DNA of 64,000 bases. Origin: Cellulosilyticum lentocellum DSM 5427. GTDB taxonomy: Bacteria; Bacillota; Clostridia; Lachnospirales; Cellulosilyticaceae. Location: contig NC_015275.1 in NCBI RefSeq assembly GCF_000178835.2, forward strand, positions 1,509,001-1,573,000, written 5' to 3'. Position numbers and translations under genes: made by a program. Below are positions 33,661-41,895 of this stretch, in pieces. Every line of letters starts with the position of its first letter. Position 1 is the first letter of the stretch. The notes beneath the pieces were generated by a model, which was given only the letters and a program-made list of their open reading frames with translations, was not told the DNA's origin and made no database searches.

Positions 33661-36216
33661 ATGAAAGTAAAGAAGAGGCATTTTTTTGCAAAGCTAATGG
33701 TATTTTGTATGCTGCTGCAAACAACATTAGTTTATGGAGAGTCAACTCTCGATGTCAATGGGGTTCCTACAGAAGTAAGTGGTAATGAGTATGTACAACT
33801 AAATGTCAAACAAGATGGAGAAGTAATTCAAGAAATTCAGCAAACTTTAACTAAGGGGACAGAAACGGGTACGGTAGTTATTTATGTAAAAGCTTATGCC
33901 TATAAAACAGGTGACCAAATCAAAACAAGCACAGTAATTACTTATCTAACAGAAGAAGGTAAAATGAGAACAGAGGATTTTGATCAAATTGGCACTTTAA
34001 GTCAAAGTGATATAGGATGGCCAACTTGTAAGGACTTTTATATTGAAGTAGACAAACCATTAGAATTTGATGGACCTAATGATAACCAAAGAAGAGTAAT
34101 TGTTTCATTTAAAACGTCTACAGGAAAAAGTTTTTATAGACATACAGAAGAAAATGTTAAATTTTCATCGGCAAAAGACAAAGTATCTTTAACAGCTTTG
34201 AATGGCGGTGTGGATGCCATTGATAACTTTACTACCTATTTGGATCCAACAAAGCTTAATAGCAATGGAAAAACTTTCGATACTACTAAATATGTTAAAA
34301 AGGATTCTACGGTAAAGGTATCCTTAGACATAACAGCATCATCTTTATCAAAAGACCCTATGTATCAAGTGATTACATCTGAAACGAAGCCTACACTTCC
34401 ATTAACCTCAGGCACATGGGAAAAGATGGGTGATTTATCTTCTGTTAAAGATGGTATTAAAAAATATGAAGATTTAATTAATACACCTAATCTATTAACA
34501 GTACAACATTATATTTATACGACTGGCTATGATAAAGCTCCAGATGACTATGGCAGTGGTGCACGAGACCGTGAGGAGGTATTTAAATATCCAGTAAATA
34601 GTCCTGTTCAACAAAGTACTACTTTAGGAAGTAATACAACATATTCAACACAGGAAGGAACGCCAGCGTTCTTCCTTAAAAGTACCATTTATGATAAAAC
34701 AAAGTTAACTGCAACTTTTGTTCCACAAGTGAGTGGAAACTACAGATTTTGTGTATATTCGGCAACTGGCTCATATGGGAAAATAACCATTAATGGTAAG
34801 GATGAAGTTTTTGTAAATAATTTTAACCAGTATAAATCAAGAACTCCATATTATCACCGTACGTCTTATGATAGCTTTTATTTAGAAGCAGGAAAGTCTT
34901 ATCCTATTTATTTAGAAACACAACATAAAAGTAGTAAAGATACAGCACCTTGCTTTATGTATGCCATTGAACCTGCAGGAGGTTGGCCTAAAATAAATAG
35001 TAGTGGTAACCATAGTATTAGTCAAAACAAGCACACATCTAGTTGTTATATGGCAGCAGAAGAAAAGTTATGGAAAATAGTAACACCAGATCTACTTAAA
35101 AATCAAAATCCAAGTAACGGTTCTAATAGAGCGGCTAAATTATGGGGATTTATTGTGCCTAAGGTGAGTGGAGAATTTAACTTTGGTTTATTTGCTGATG
35201 ATGGAGCTTATGGCTATTTAGTAGTGGATGATCAGAAGAAAGTATTTGTTGATTCTTTTGGTTTAAGTAGTGCTGTTAATCAATCCAATGGCATTAAAAT
35301 CAGTATTAAAGAAAATGTTCCATATCCATTTTATCTTGAGTGGTATGAAGGATGTCCTACTGAGCAAGCACTCGCTCCAAGATATAGAGAACCTAACGGT
35401 GATTGGAAAGATATTCCTTCAGATTGGTTTAGGCCTAGTTCAAATTTATCCATAGGCAAAATACCATTAGCAATGTATGAGGGAAGTAAAGTAGATAAAG
35501 AAATCCCATTACTTAATACTCAAGGAAAACAATATGTTATTCTTAAGGTAACAGATAAGGATGGCAATGAACACCAGATACCTTATGGTCCATTTTCTGT
35601 TGCAGTTGGAAAGGAAGTAGTAGAGATTGCACCAGCTGGAACAACTGATAAAAATTATATTGTTCCAGAAAGTGTATCTAATGTAAATGCAAAAGTAACC
35701 TATGGAACAGACTGCAAAGAAGTTAAGTATACTATTAATTTGGATAATATAGCAGGTGTTAAAGTAGGTGGAAAAGATACCTTCAAGTTAGATTTGAGCA
35801 AAGCCGTGGTAGAAATAACCGATAAAACAGGCAAGCAAATTATTACAGACACAAATACAATTTATGAGAAGCAAATAGTAGATAATATTATAGTAATTAA
35901 AGTAAAAGATAATAATGCTATAACTCATAGTGGAGAAATACATCAATTAAATGTCTATTTTCCTACAAGCTTTACAAATGATGTTATATATTTTAAGAGT
36001 GTGACTAACAGTAATACTTATATGAATTTGATAGAAAATCAGTCAAGTGCGCCTGTTAAAGTTAATCTCACTATTTCGAGAAAACCTAAGACAAGAGAGG
36101 CTGTAATAGATACAGATACAGGAATTGTTATTCTGCCAGAAGAATATGCTTCAACACCAAGTGAAGATAATGTTTTATTTGAAGTACAGTTAAGAGAAAT
36201 CCCAAGTATTCACTAA
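33661..36216 (+). CDS. Large secreted protein with two PA14-like domains
   Basis: The 851-residue protein has a signal peptide (residues 1-26, ending VYG-ES). Two PA14-like modules follow: one around residues 345-440 (VSGNYRFCVYS, ITINGKDEVFV) and one around 490-590 (VSGEFNFGLFADDGAYGYLVVDD). PA14 domains bind carbohydrate in adhesins and glycosidases. The N-terminal 330 and C-terminal 250 residues are beta-rich and unrecognised. No LPXTG, SLH or dockerin signal was seen, so it is probably released or held by its partners. The frame is open from TTG 33619, but the ATG at 33661 with AAGGAGGGG and a signal peptide is the start. It interrupts the usual rlmB-sigH order. Confidence 0.8.
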   Translation: MKVKKRHFFAKLMVFCMLLQTTLVYGESTLDVNGVPTEVSGNEYVQLNVKQDGEVIQEIQQTLTKGTETGTVVIYVKAYAYKTGDQIKTSTVITYLTEEGKMRTEDFDQIGTLSQSDIGWPTCKDFYIEVDKPLEFDGPNDNQRRVIVSFKTSTGKSFYRHTEENVKFSSAKDKVSLTALNGGVDAIDNFTTYLDPTKLNSNGKTFDTTKYVKKDSTVKVSLDITASSLSKDPMYQVITSETKPTLPLTSGTWEKMGDLSSVKDGIKKYEDLINTPNLLTVQHYIYTTGYDKAPDDYGSGARDREEVFKYPVNSPVQQSTTLGSNTTYSTQEGTPAFFLKSTIYDKTKLTATFVPQVSGNYRFCVYSATGSYGKITINGKDEVFVNNFNQYKSRTPYYHRTSYDSFYLEAGKSYPIYLETQHKSSKDTAPCFMYAIEPAGGWPKINSSGNHSISQNKHTSSCYMAAEEKLWKIVTPDLLKNQNPSNGSNRAAKLWGFIVPKVSGEFNFGLFADDGAYGYLVVDDQKKVFVDSFGLSSAVNQSNGIKISIKENVPYPFYLEWYEGCPTEQALAPRYREPNGDWKDIPSDWFRPSSNLSIGKIPLAMYEGSKVDKEIPLLNTQGKQYVILKVTDKDGNEHQIPYGPFSVAVGKEVVEIAPAGTTDKNYIVPESVSNVNAKVTYGTDCKEVKYTINLDNIAGVKVGGKDTFKLDLSKAVVEITDKTGKQIITDTNTIYEKQIVDNIIVIKVKDNNAITHSGEIHQLNVYFPTSFTNDVIYFKSVTNSNTYMNLIENQSSAPVKVNLTISRKPKTREAVIDTDTGIVILPEEYASTPSEDNVLFEVQLREIPSIH

Positions 36217-36253
36217 TTTAAGTAATTAAATATTAAAGAGAGAAGAATTTATA

Positions 36254-36296
36254 GAGGAGAAGTGTAGATAAATACAACACATCTCCTCTATTTGCT
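36254..36296 (+). terminator. Terminator after the PA14-domain protein gene
   Basis: AGAGGAGA-AGTGT pairs with ACACA-TCTCCTCT, followed by ATTTGCTTT; the T-run is modest. Confidence 0.6.
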
Positions 36297-36341
36297 TTAC
36301 TATATGAAATAAATTGTAGTATAATAAAAATAATATCTTAA

Positions 36342-36562
36342 AATAATCTAGTAGAAATATGGGTGCATAGAGTTTTTAGAGTATTTGATGCATATAACAT
36401 AGAAGGACAAGGTAATGGTTTAGGAGTAGGCACAATAAGGAGAGTTTCTACTGAGTTAAAGGTTAAGCAGAAAGTAAGAGGTGTCATATCAATGCACATG
36501 TGATTATTAAGAATGAGTCCATTAAAGGTTGGACGAGTCAAGAAACTTTAGAAAAATGGTAG
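36342..36562 (+). pseudogene. Possible decayed reading frame upstream of sigH
   Basis: From 36363 an open stretch of 46 codons without a ribosome binding site (contains YNIEGQGNGLGVGTIRRV) ends at TGA 36501-36503. A second stretch in another frame (36509-36562, KNESIKGWTSQETLEKW) follows. The residues look protein-like but do not form one frame. It may be the remnant of a gene that once lay between rlmB and sigH, or chance. Confidence 0.25.
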
Positions 36563-36598
36563 AATTACTTAGAGATCATATTGAGTAAGGAGCAGGTT

Positions 36599-37249
36599 AT
36601 GGCAATTATTCAGGGAGTATCAAAAGAAAATAAAAATCTGGAACAATTAACCGATGAAGAATTAATACAAAGATATCGAGATGGAATAAATGAGGCAATT
36701 GAAGTGCTAGTACAACGATATAAAAGGTTCGTACGTACTAAAATTAAAGCAAATTACTTTATTGGTGTAGATAAAGATGATCTCATTCAAGAAGGTATGA
36801 TTGGTTTATTTAAGGCTATTTGTGATTATGATGCTCATAAAGACACAAGCTTTAAGTCTTTTGCTACACTTTGTGTGACGAGACAAGTAAGTACAGCTTT
36901 CAAAGCAGTTTCAAGACAGAAGCATATTCCGCTTAATACAAGTATATCCCTGAGTATTCCTATTAATCATAAAGGGAATGAAGAGGACGATGAAGGGATT
37001 ACTTTATTAGATACAATTAAAAACAATACATCTATGACACCAGAAGATGAAATGATCAGCAAAGAAAATTTAGAGGTTCTTAATAATCAAATTATAAAAG
37101 CATTAAGCAAACTAGAATGGCAAGTATTAAATCTTTATATTAGTGGGAAGAACTATCAAGAGATTGCTAAAGAACTTGATAAATCACCTAAATCTATTGA
37201 TAATGCGTTGCAAAGGATTAAGAAGAAATTAGAGAGTGTTTGTAAATAG
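36599..37249 (+). CDS. sigH: RNA polymerase sporulation sigma factor SigH
   Basis: The 216-residue sigma-70-family protein is of the early sporulation/stationary-phase type (Spo0H). Region 2 contains DKDDLIQEGMIGLFKAICDYD (about residues 60-80), and region 4 has the helix-turn-helix NYQEIAKELDKSPKSIDNALQRIKKKL. The frame is open from TTG 36581, but that codon precedes the ribosome binding site TAAGGAG; ATG 36599 fits. Length and the nearby cysS-mrnC-rlmB block support sigma-H over other sigma factors. Confidence 0.92.
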   Translation: MAIIQGVSKENKNLEQLTDEELIQRYRDGINEAIEVLVQRYKRFVRTKIKANYFIGVDKDDLIQEGMIGLFKAICDYDAHKDTSFKSFATLCVTRQVSTAFKAVSRQKHIPLNTSISLSIPINHKGNEEDDEGITLLDTIKNNTSMTPEDEMISKENLEVLNNQIIKALSKLEWQVLNLYISGKNYQEIAKELDKSPKSIDNALQRIKKKLESVCK

Positions 37250-37326
37250 CCAACCAATCAAAATGTTTGCTTTTAAAGGTAAATTGTATTTAGTATAAAA
37301 TAAAGTTAAGAAGTTTAAGGTTAAAC

Positions 37327-37367
37327 AAAAAATGCAGCAGATAGAAAATCTATCTACTGCATTTTTT
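37327..37367. terminator. Bidirectional terminator between sigH and the cysteine-rich genes
   Basis: AAAAATGCAG-AGATAG pairs with CTATCT-CTGCATTTTTT, with one internal mismatch. A- and T-flanks serve both convergent transcripts. Confidence 0.85.
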
Positions 37368-37374
37368 GAAAGAA

Positions 37375-37791
37375 CTAAAAGCAACGAGGAAGTACATCTT
37401 CAATGTTATCAATGCGGTTAAAGTTAAAGTATACAATTCTTTGTGTGCAAGGGTTAATCGTTTTTAGGAAACATTTGCCGATTCCTACGATAACAACACA
37501 CATTTTGCAGCCGTCTACATGAATAATAACTCTTTGATTAGTTAATTTACAAGCAACATCTCTTAAACTATCTTCGCAGAGACAATCATTATTATTCTGA
37601 AATGGGCAAGAAATACCAGTAAAGTCGTCATCACGACGTCTATCACAGCAGTCATCATCATCGCGACGTCTATCACAGCAGCGGTCATCATCACGATGTC
37701 TATCACAGCAACGGTCATCATCAAAGTCATCACAGCAAACTCTGTGATTATGAGAAAAGAAATTTCTATTATTTTTTCCACAACAACTCAT
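37375..37791 (-). CDS. Cysteine-rich protein with CCDRRRDDD repeats
   Basis: The 138-residue protein has three parts: a short N-terminus (MSCCGKN), four near-identical 9-10 residue repeats beginning with Cys-Cys at residues 19, 28, 38 and 48 (consensus CCDRRRDDDD), and a C-terminal domain (about 78-138). That domain is clearly related to the whole of the adjacent 64-residue protein: shared pattern ACxxxNQxVIIHxxxCxxC and YFNFxRIDxIExxLPxC. An AAGGAGGA site fixes the start. It follows its paralog by 41 bases on the same strand. Alternating CC, Arg and Asp blocks suggest metal binding or cross-linking, as in spore coat proteins, but no function is known to me. Confidence 0.75.
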   Translation of the reverse strand: MSCCGKNNRNFFSHNHRVCCDDFDDDRCCDRHRDDDRCCDRRRDDDDCCDRRRDDDFTGISCPFQNNNDCLCEDSLRDVACKLTNQRVIIHVDGCKMCVVIVGIGKCFLKTINPCTQRIVYFNFNRIDNIEDVLPRCF

Positions 37792-37832
37792 ATTAAGTCC
37801 TCCTTATTTCATTATAAAATTATGAGACCGAA

Positions 37833-38027
37833 TTAGCACTGAGGTAAACATTCCTCTATATAATCAATGCGGTCAAAGTTGAAGTATCTGATGTTTCCGC
37901 AACCAAGTTCTAATGCACGAATATAGCAAGGGCAAACTTGAGAAATAATGACACAGAAGCTACAACGATTGGAGTGAATAATAACTTTTTGGTTTACAAG
38001 ACAAGCTAAGTCATGTTGAAATCCCAT
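37833..38027 (-). CDS. Small cysteine-rich protein, paralog of the repeat protein
   Basis: The 64-residue protein contains NQKVIIHSNRCSFC, CPCYIRA and YFNFDRIDYIEECLPQC, and aligns along its length with the C-terminal domain of the downstream 138-residue protein. It lacks the CCDRRRDDD repeats. The TAGGAGGT site gives a clear start. It is first in a two-gene minus-strand unit and divergent from thrC. The pair looks like a duplication in which one copy gained a repeat region. Location near sigH and the composition suggest a sporulation-linked role (inference). Confidence 0.75.
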   Translation of the reverse strand: MGFQHDLACLVNQKVIIHSNRCSFCVIISQVCPCYIRALELGCGNIRYFNFDRIDYIEECLPQC

Positions 38028-38210
38028 ATAAATACCTCCTAAGACATTAATAGTACAACTATTTTATAGAGAAGCAGGGGGTAAACCTGCGTTACATTTC
38101 TCTAATATAAGGTATGAAACTTTTGGAATTAATGTTACAAAAAAGTCGAAAATAATACATATCCCCTATAGTTAGAAAATTTAAAAATATGAACAAGTAT
38201 TAATAATATT

Positions 38211-38238
38211 TTGCAATTACTATATAAAATGTTATAAT
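38211..38238 (+). promoter_or_regulatory. Promoter of thrC
   Basis: TTGCAA (38211-38216), 16 bases, TATAAT (38233-38238), about 50 bases before the start codon. Confidence 0.6.
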
Positions 38239-38288
38239 AGAGTGATATAAGCTCACAGTGAATAAATGGAGAAAGGGAGATTAAACAT

Positions 38289-39767
38289 ATGCTATATACA
38301 AGTACACGAAAGAAATTAGAAAATATTACATCAACAAAGGCCATTTTACAAGGTATTTCTGAAGAAGGTGGTTTGTTTATTCCTACAGAACTACCTAAAA
38401 TGGACTTTACTTTAGACGAGCTATCAAAATGGGGATATCAAGAATTAGCTTATCGTGTGATTAAGCTTTTCTTTGAAGATATAAAAGAAGAAGATCTTAA
38501 ACATTGCATTACTCATGCATATGATGAAAAATTTGATACAAAAGAAATTACACCACTTGTACATACAAAAACAGCAAACTTTTTAGAGCTTTTTCACGGT
38601 CCTACTATTGCATTTAAGGACATGGCATTATCAATTCTACCTTATTTTATGCTTGTAAGTAAAAAGTATAATAAAGAAGAAAAAGATATTGTCATTTTAA
38701 CAGCCACTTCTGGAGATACAGGTAAAGCTGCTTTAGAAGGATTTGCTAATGTAGAGGGCACTAAAATTATTGTATTTTTTCCACAAGATGGTGTAAGTGA
38801 GGTACAAAAACGCCAAATGCTTACTACAGAGGGGGATAATACTTTAGTAGTAGGTGTAGAAGGAAACTTTGATGATTGTCAAACAACAGTTAAAGAGATT
38901 TTTGCAGATAAGGAGTTTGCTAAGGAAATAGCGGATAAGAATTATAAATTTTCTTCTGCTAACTCTATTAATATCGGTAGACTTGTACCACAAGTAGCCT
39001 ATTATTTTGCAGCTTATGGAAAAATGATGAAGGATGGAAAGCTTAAAGCCGGTGAAGCTATGAATGTAGTTGTACCAACAGGCAACTTTGGTAACATTCT
39101 TGCAGCTTATTATGCAAAACAAATGGGACTTCCAATTCAAAAACTTATCTGTGCATCTAATACGAATAAAGTACTTTTTGATTTCTTACAAACAGGTACT
39201 TACGATAGAAATAGAGCATTCCATTTAACAACTTCACCTTCTATGGATATTTTAATTTCTAGTAATTTAGAGAGACTCCTTTATCATATTAGTGGAGAGT
39301 CTACAGAAGAAGTCTGCAGTTTGATGAATGCTTTAAAAACAAAAGGGCAGTATACTATATCAGATGAAATGAAAGCTAATTTAAAAGATTTTTATGGTGG
39401 TTATGCAGATGACCAAATGACAAAAGATTATATTAAGAAAGTATATAATGAAGAAAATTACCTTATGGACACGCACACAGCTGTAGCTTATGCTGTATAT
39501 GACACTTATGTAAAAGATACAAAAGATCATACACCAACAGTGATTATATCAACAGCAAGCCCCTATAAATTTACAGGAAGTGTAATGAGTGCAATTGATG
39601 AGAAGTATGAGGGGGTTAATGACTTTACTTTATTAGAAGAAATGCATCACCTTATTCAAGGAGCTATGCCAAAAGCTATGGACCAAATAGCGACAAGACC
39701 TATTAAGCATAAAAAAGTATGTGAAGTACAAGGTATGAAGCAAGTTGTTAGTGATTTTTTAGTATAA
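38289..39767 (+). CDS. thrC: Threonine synthase
   Basis: This 492-residue PLP enzyme converts O-phosphohomoserine to threonine. FHGPTIAFKDMAL carries the PLP-binding lysine, and TATSGDTGKAALEG and PTGNFGN are phosphate-binding loops. It is of the longer (class II, E. coli/yeast-like) type with the N-terminal segment YTSTRKKLENITSTKAILQG. It is monocistronic, with its own promoter; no homoserine genes lie beside it. Confidence 0.95.
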   Translation: MLYTSTRKKLENITSTKAILQGISEEGGLFIPTELPKMDFTLDELSKWGYQELAYRVIKLFFEDIKEEDLKHCITHAYDEKFDTKEITPLVHTKTANFLELFHGPTIAFKDMALSILPYFMLVSKKYNKEEKDIVILTATSGDTGKAALEGFANVEGTKIIVFFPQDGVSEVQKRQMLTTEGDNTLVVGVEGNFDDCQTTVKEIFADKEFAKEIADKNYKFSSANSINIGRLVPQVAYYFAAYGKMMKDGKLKAGEAMNVVVPTGNFGNILAAYYAKQMGLPIQKLICASNTNKVLFDFLQTGTYDRNRAFHLTTSPSMDILISSNLERLLYHISGESTEEVCSLMNALKTKGQYTISDEMKANLKDFYGGYADDQMTKDYIKKVYNEENYLMDTHTAVAYAVYDTYVKDTKDHTPTVIISTASPYKFTGSVMSAIDEKYEGVNDFTLLEEMHHLIQGAMPKAMDQIATRPIKHKKVCEVQGMKQVVSDFLV

Positions 39768-39793
39768 TATAGGGTCTATGCCATATTTTATAA

Positions 39794-39832
39794 ATGCACC
39801 CTATTAAAAGGAAATATTTTTATAGGGTGCAT
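39794..39832 (+). terminator. Hairpin after thrC
   Basis: ATGCACCCTAT pairs with ATAGGGTGCAT around an 17-base loop. No T-run follows on the + strand, so termination efficiency is doubtful. Confidence 0.5.
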
Positions 39833-39866
39833 CTAAAAATAAGGAGTGGTAAATAGGAGAGAAATA

Positions 39867-40038
39867 ATGTATAATAGATATGCTAAAGAAGTAATAACAG
39901 CATGAGCTAAAGGCGCTTTTTAAATGTGACCGGCCAAGGGTGAAGCATACCATGACGATTGCTAGGGGAATAAAGAGAGTACGTAGTAAAGCCAGTAGTT
40001 TTAGTAATGGTGAAATCCTAGGCACATATTTAAAGTAA
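39867..40038 (+). pseudogene. Small frameshifted gene remnant
   Basis: An ATG with a good AGGAGAG site opens a frame (MYNRYAKEVITA) that stops at 39903. A +1 shift leads into an open stretch from 39901 to the TAA at 40036-40038 (ELKALFKCDRPRVKHTMTIA then a basic tail ending GTYLK). Together they would code for a basic protein of about 57 residues. Either a frameshift mutation or a sequencing error in a real small gene would explain it. The family is not recognised. Confidence 0.4.
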
Positions 40039-40054
40039 GAAAAGGAGAATACTA

Positions 40055-40561
40055 ATGACATTATTTGAATTATGGAATAATTACGGTGAAGATGCAAAGG
40101 AAAGATCTGTAGAAGAATACAAAAAAGTTGTAGAAAACTACTTAGGTAGAGAAAGAGACGTTTATAGCCATCTTCTTTCTAATGTTGAAGAAGTGGTAGA
40201 AGGAACTATTGCAGAACTTGGTAAACGTTTTAATATGAACGAAGTAGAATTTTTAGGTTTTGTTGATGGTATTAATACAAGCTTAAAAAATGGTGAATAT
40301 GATTTAACAGACTTTACAGGAGAATCAGCAGTAAGATTAGAATTTGACCTTAAAAAATTATACTGGAATATGTTAGACGCTAAAGCTGAATGGCTTTATG
40401 GTTTACCACAATGGAACACACTTTTAACAGCAGAAGAAAGAGAAGAAATTAAAAGAGAATACAATAAAACAAAAACAGTTGTTAGAGGTAAAAAAGTAGG
40501 ACGTAACGAACCATGTCCATGTGGAAGCGGTAAAAAATATAAACAATGCTGTGGAAAATAA
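40055..40561 (+). CDS. SEC-C motif protein
   Basis: The 168-residue protein has a helical N-terminal domain of about 140 residues that I do not recognise and a C-terminal zinc-binding SEC-C motif ([16 protein letters not shown], last 17 residues), the same module found at the end of SecA. Such stand-alone SEC-C proteins are thought to bind ribosomes or other partners. The AAGGAG site is clear. A short hairpin (CTGCTCATATGAGCAG) follows the stop codon. Confidence 0.8.
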   Translation: MTLFELWNNYGEDAKERSVEEYKKVVENYLGRERDVYSHLLSNVEEVVEGTIAELGKRFNMNEVEFLGFVDGINTSLKNGEYDLTDFTGESAVRLEFDLKKLYWNMLDAKAEWLYGLPQWNTLLTAEEREEIKREYNKTKTVVRGKKVGRNEPCPCGSGKKYKQCCGK

Positions 40562-40632
40562 CTGCTCATATGAGCAGTTATTTTTAGAATTCTGCAAAGC
40601 AAGTAGCATTTAAAGTGGAAGGGAGCCTCAAA

Positions 40633-41151
40633 ATGGATATAAAGTGGTCCTATTATTTAGTTGTTATCATTTATGTATTAGTACTTGGCCTTCGTTTGAC
40701 TAATATGATGAGTACAAGAAGATTTAAGAATCAATATAAAGAATATAAAACAGTATTTTCTATAAAAAAGGATTTCTTTACAACTGTAAGTACCGCATGT
40801 ATAGTGACAACAATAGCTATTAATGTAGCGGCGCTCATAGGAGGAAGGCCCATCAATAAGGATAGCATTATCATTACATTACTTGTAATAGGCTTTACTA
40901 TTATTAATAGTTGTTATACTATTATTTTCACAGAAGCAACAACAAGTGTGTGCTGGTTAGGGTATGAGCTAAAACAAGGAGATCTTGAAGACGTAAAAAT
41001 CAAAGAAGGACATTTAAAAACAACAGTTAATATGACATTAACCAGAGAAATAGATAGTTATAATTATGCTAAGCTAGTTGTGTTTGGAAAAAATAAAAAG
41101 GCATTAGAAACAGTTTTAGAGGATTTAAAAGTAAAAAAAGTAACTGAGTAA
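40633..41151 (+). CDS. Membrane protein of unknown function
   Basis: From ATG 40633 (GGAAGGGAG upstream; the frame is open from GTG 40615) the protein has 172 residues. It has three hydrophobic segments (about 6-24, 51-70 and 78-97) and a C-terminal cytoplasmic domain of about 70 residues rich in Lys and Thr. No family is recognised. It has its own terminator. Confidence 0.65.
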   Translation: MDIKWSYYLVVIIYVLVLGLRLTNMMSTRRFKNQYKEYKTVFSIKKDFFTTVSTACIVTTIAINVAALIGGRPINKDSIIITLLVIGFTIINSCYTIIFTEATTSVCWLGYELKQGDLEDVKIKEGHLKTTVNMTLTREIDSYNYAKLVVFGKNKKALETVLEDLKVKKVTE

Positions 41152-41154
41152 GAA

Positions 41155-41197
41155 AGCGCTTATTCTACAAATAGTATTGTGGAATAAGGGCTTTTTT
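41155..41197 (+). terminator. Terminator after the membrane protein gene
   Basis: AGCGCTTATTCTACAA pairs with TTGTGGAATAAGGGCT with two mismatches, followed by seven T residues. Confidence 0.85.
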
Positions 41198-41546
41198 TGA
41201 TGTTAAGAAAGGATAAAGAAAATGATAATGGCTATTAAATAGGTAAATAATGATTTCTAAAAAAGGTATTACAAGATTAATGAAAAACGAACTAAAACTC
41301 AAATGGTATTAGGAAAGATATACAGATGTAAAAGTAGAAATTAGGCAAAATACAACAAAAGAATAAAAAATGCATAAATAAAAGTGCTAAAATTAGTCGA
41401 ATTAAACATAACAAGATAGATATAAAATTATAATCATGTTAATGAAATGTATATAATTAAAAAATAATCTTCCTTTTTTAAAATAAAGTGATAGAATAAT
41501 AAAAGTAATAAAATTAATAAAACAAACAACACTAGTAAGAACAGAA
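41198..41546. other. Gene-free AT-rich spacer before the V-ATPase operon
   Basis: About 350 bases without a credible gene. A TATAAT at 41547-41552, 24 bases before the first V-ATPase gene, is the best -10 candidate, but the -35 box is poor. I see no stable hairpin or repeat. Confidence 0.45.
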
Positions 41547-41575
41547 TATAATGCTATTTTAAGTGAGGGATTGTT

Positions 41576-41893
41576 ATGGAAGATATCATTAAACAAATTG
41601 TTCAAATTGACTCTGTAGCTCTGAATACCAAAAAAGGAAATGAAGAAGCCTTAAGGTTAAAAAAAGAACAATATGAAAAAGAAATCGCAAGTTATAGACA
41701 AGATACGTTACAGAGAGCTCAAGAAAGAGCAAATGAAATCTATGAGCAAATTGTAGCAACTGGCGTAAGTAGGCACAATCTCGAAGAAGAAAAGTGTAAG
41801 AAAACTGCTCTTGCTGTAGAAAATCGTTATTTACAAATAGAGGAACAATTATTACAAGAAGTCTTTGAAGAACTTCTCGGAGTGGAGGGATAA
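41576..41893 (+). CDS. V-type ATPase peripheral stalk subunit (G/H-like, NtpF type)
   Basis: The 105-residue protein is almost entirely charged coiled coil (EALRLKKEQYEKEIASYRQ and the following heptads to about residue 95). This is the pattern of the V/A-ATPase subunit that pairs with subunit E to form the peripheral stalk. It is the first gene of the V-ATPase operon, 2 bases before subunit C. The subunit name follows position and coiled-coil nature rather than a diagnostic motif. Confidence 0.75.
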   Translation: MEDIIKQIVQIDSVALNTKKGNEEALRLKKEQYEKEIASYRQDTLQRAQERANEIYEQIVATGVSRHNLEEEKCKKTALAVENRYLQIEEQLLQEVFEELLGVEG

Positions 41894-41895
41894 TA

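Noticed and set aside
37630-37740. Regular repeats of about 30 bases resembling a CRISPR array
   Set aside because: The repeats are contiguous, in frame and encode the CCDRRRDDD units of a protein; there are no unique spacers.
39804-40097. 97-codon hydrophobic minus-strand frame
   Set aside because: It overlaps the SEC-C gene start and the thrC hairpin, and lacks a ribosome binding site.
41402-41605. 67-codon hydrophobic minus-strand frame before the V-ATPase operon
   Set aside because: The hydrophobicity is a by-product of AT-rich DNA; it starts at a TTG inside the first V-ATPase gene and has no ribosome binding site.
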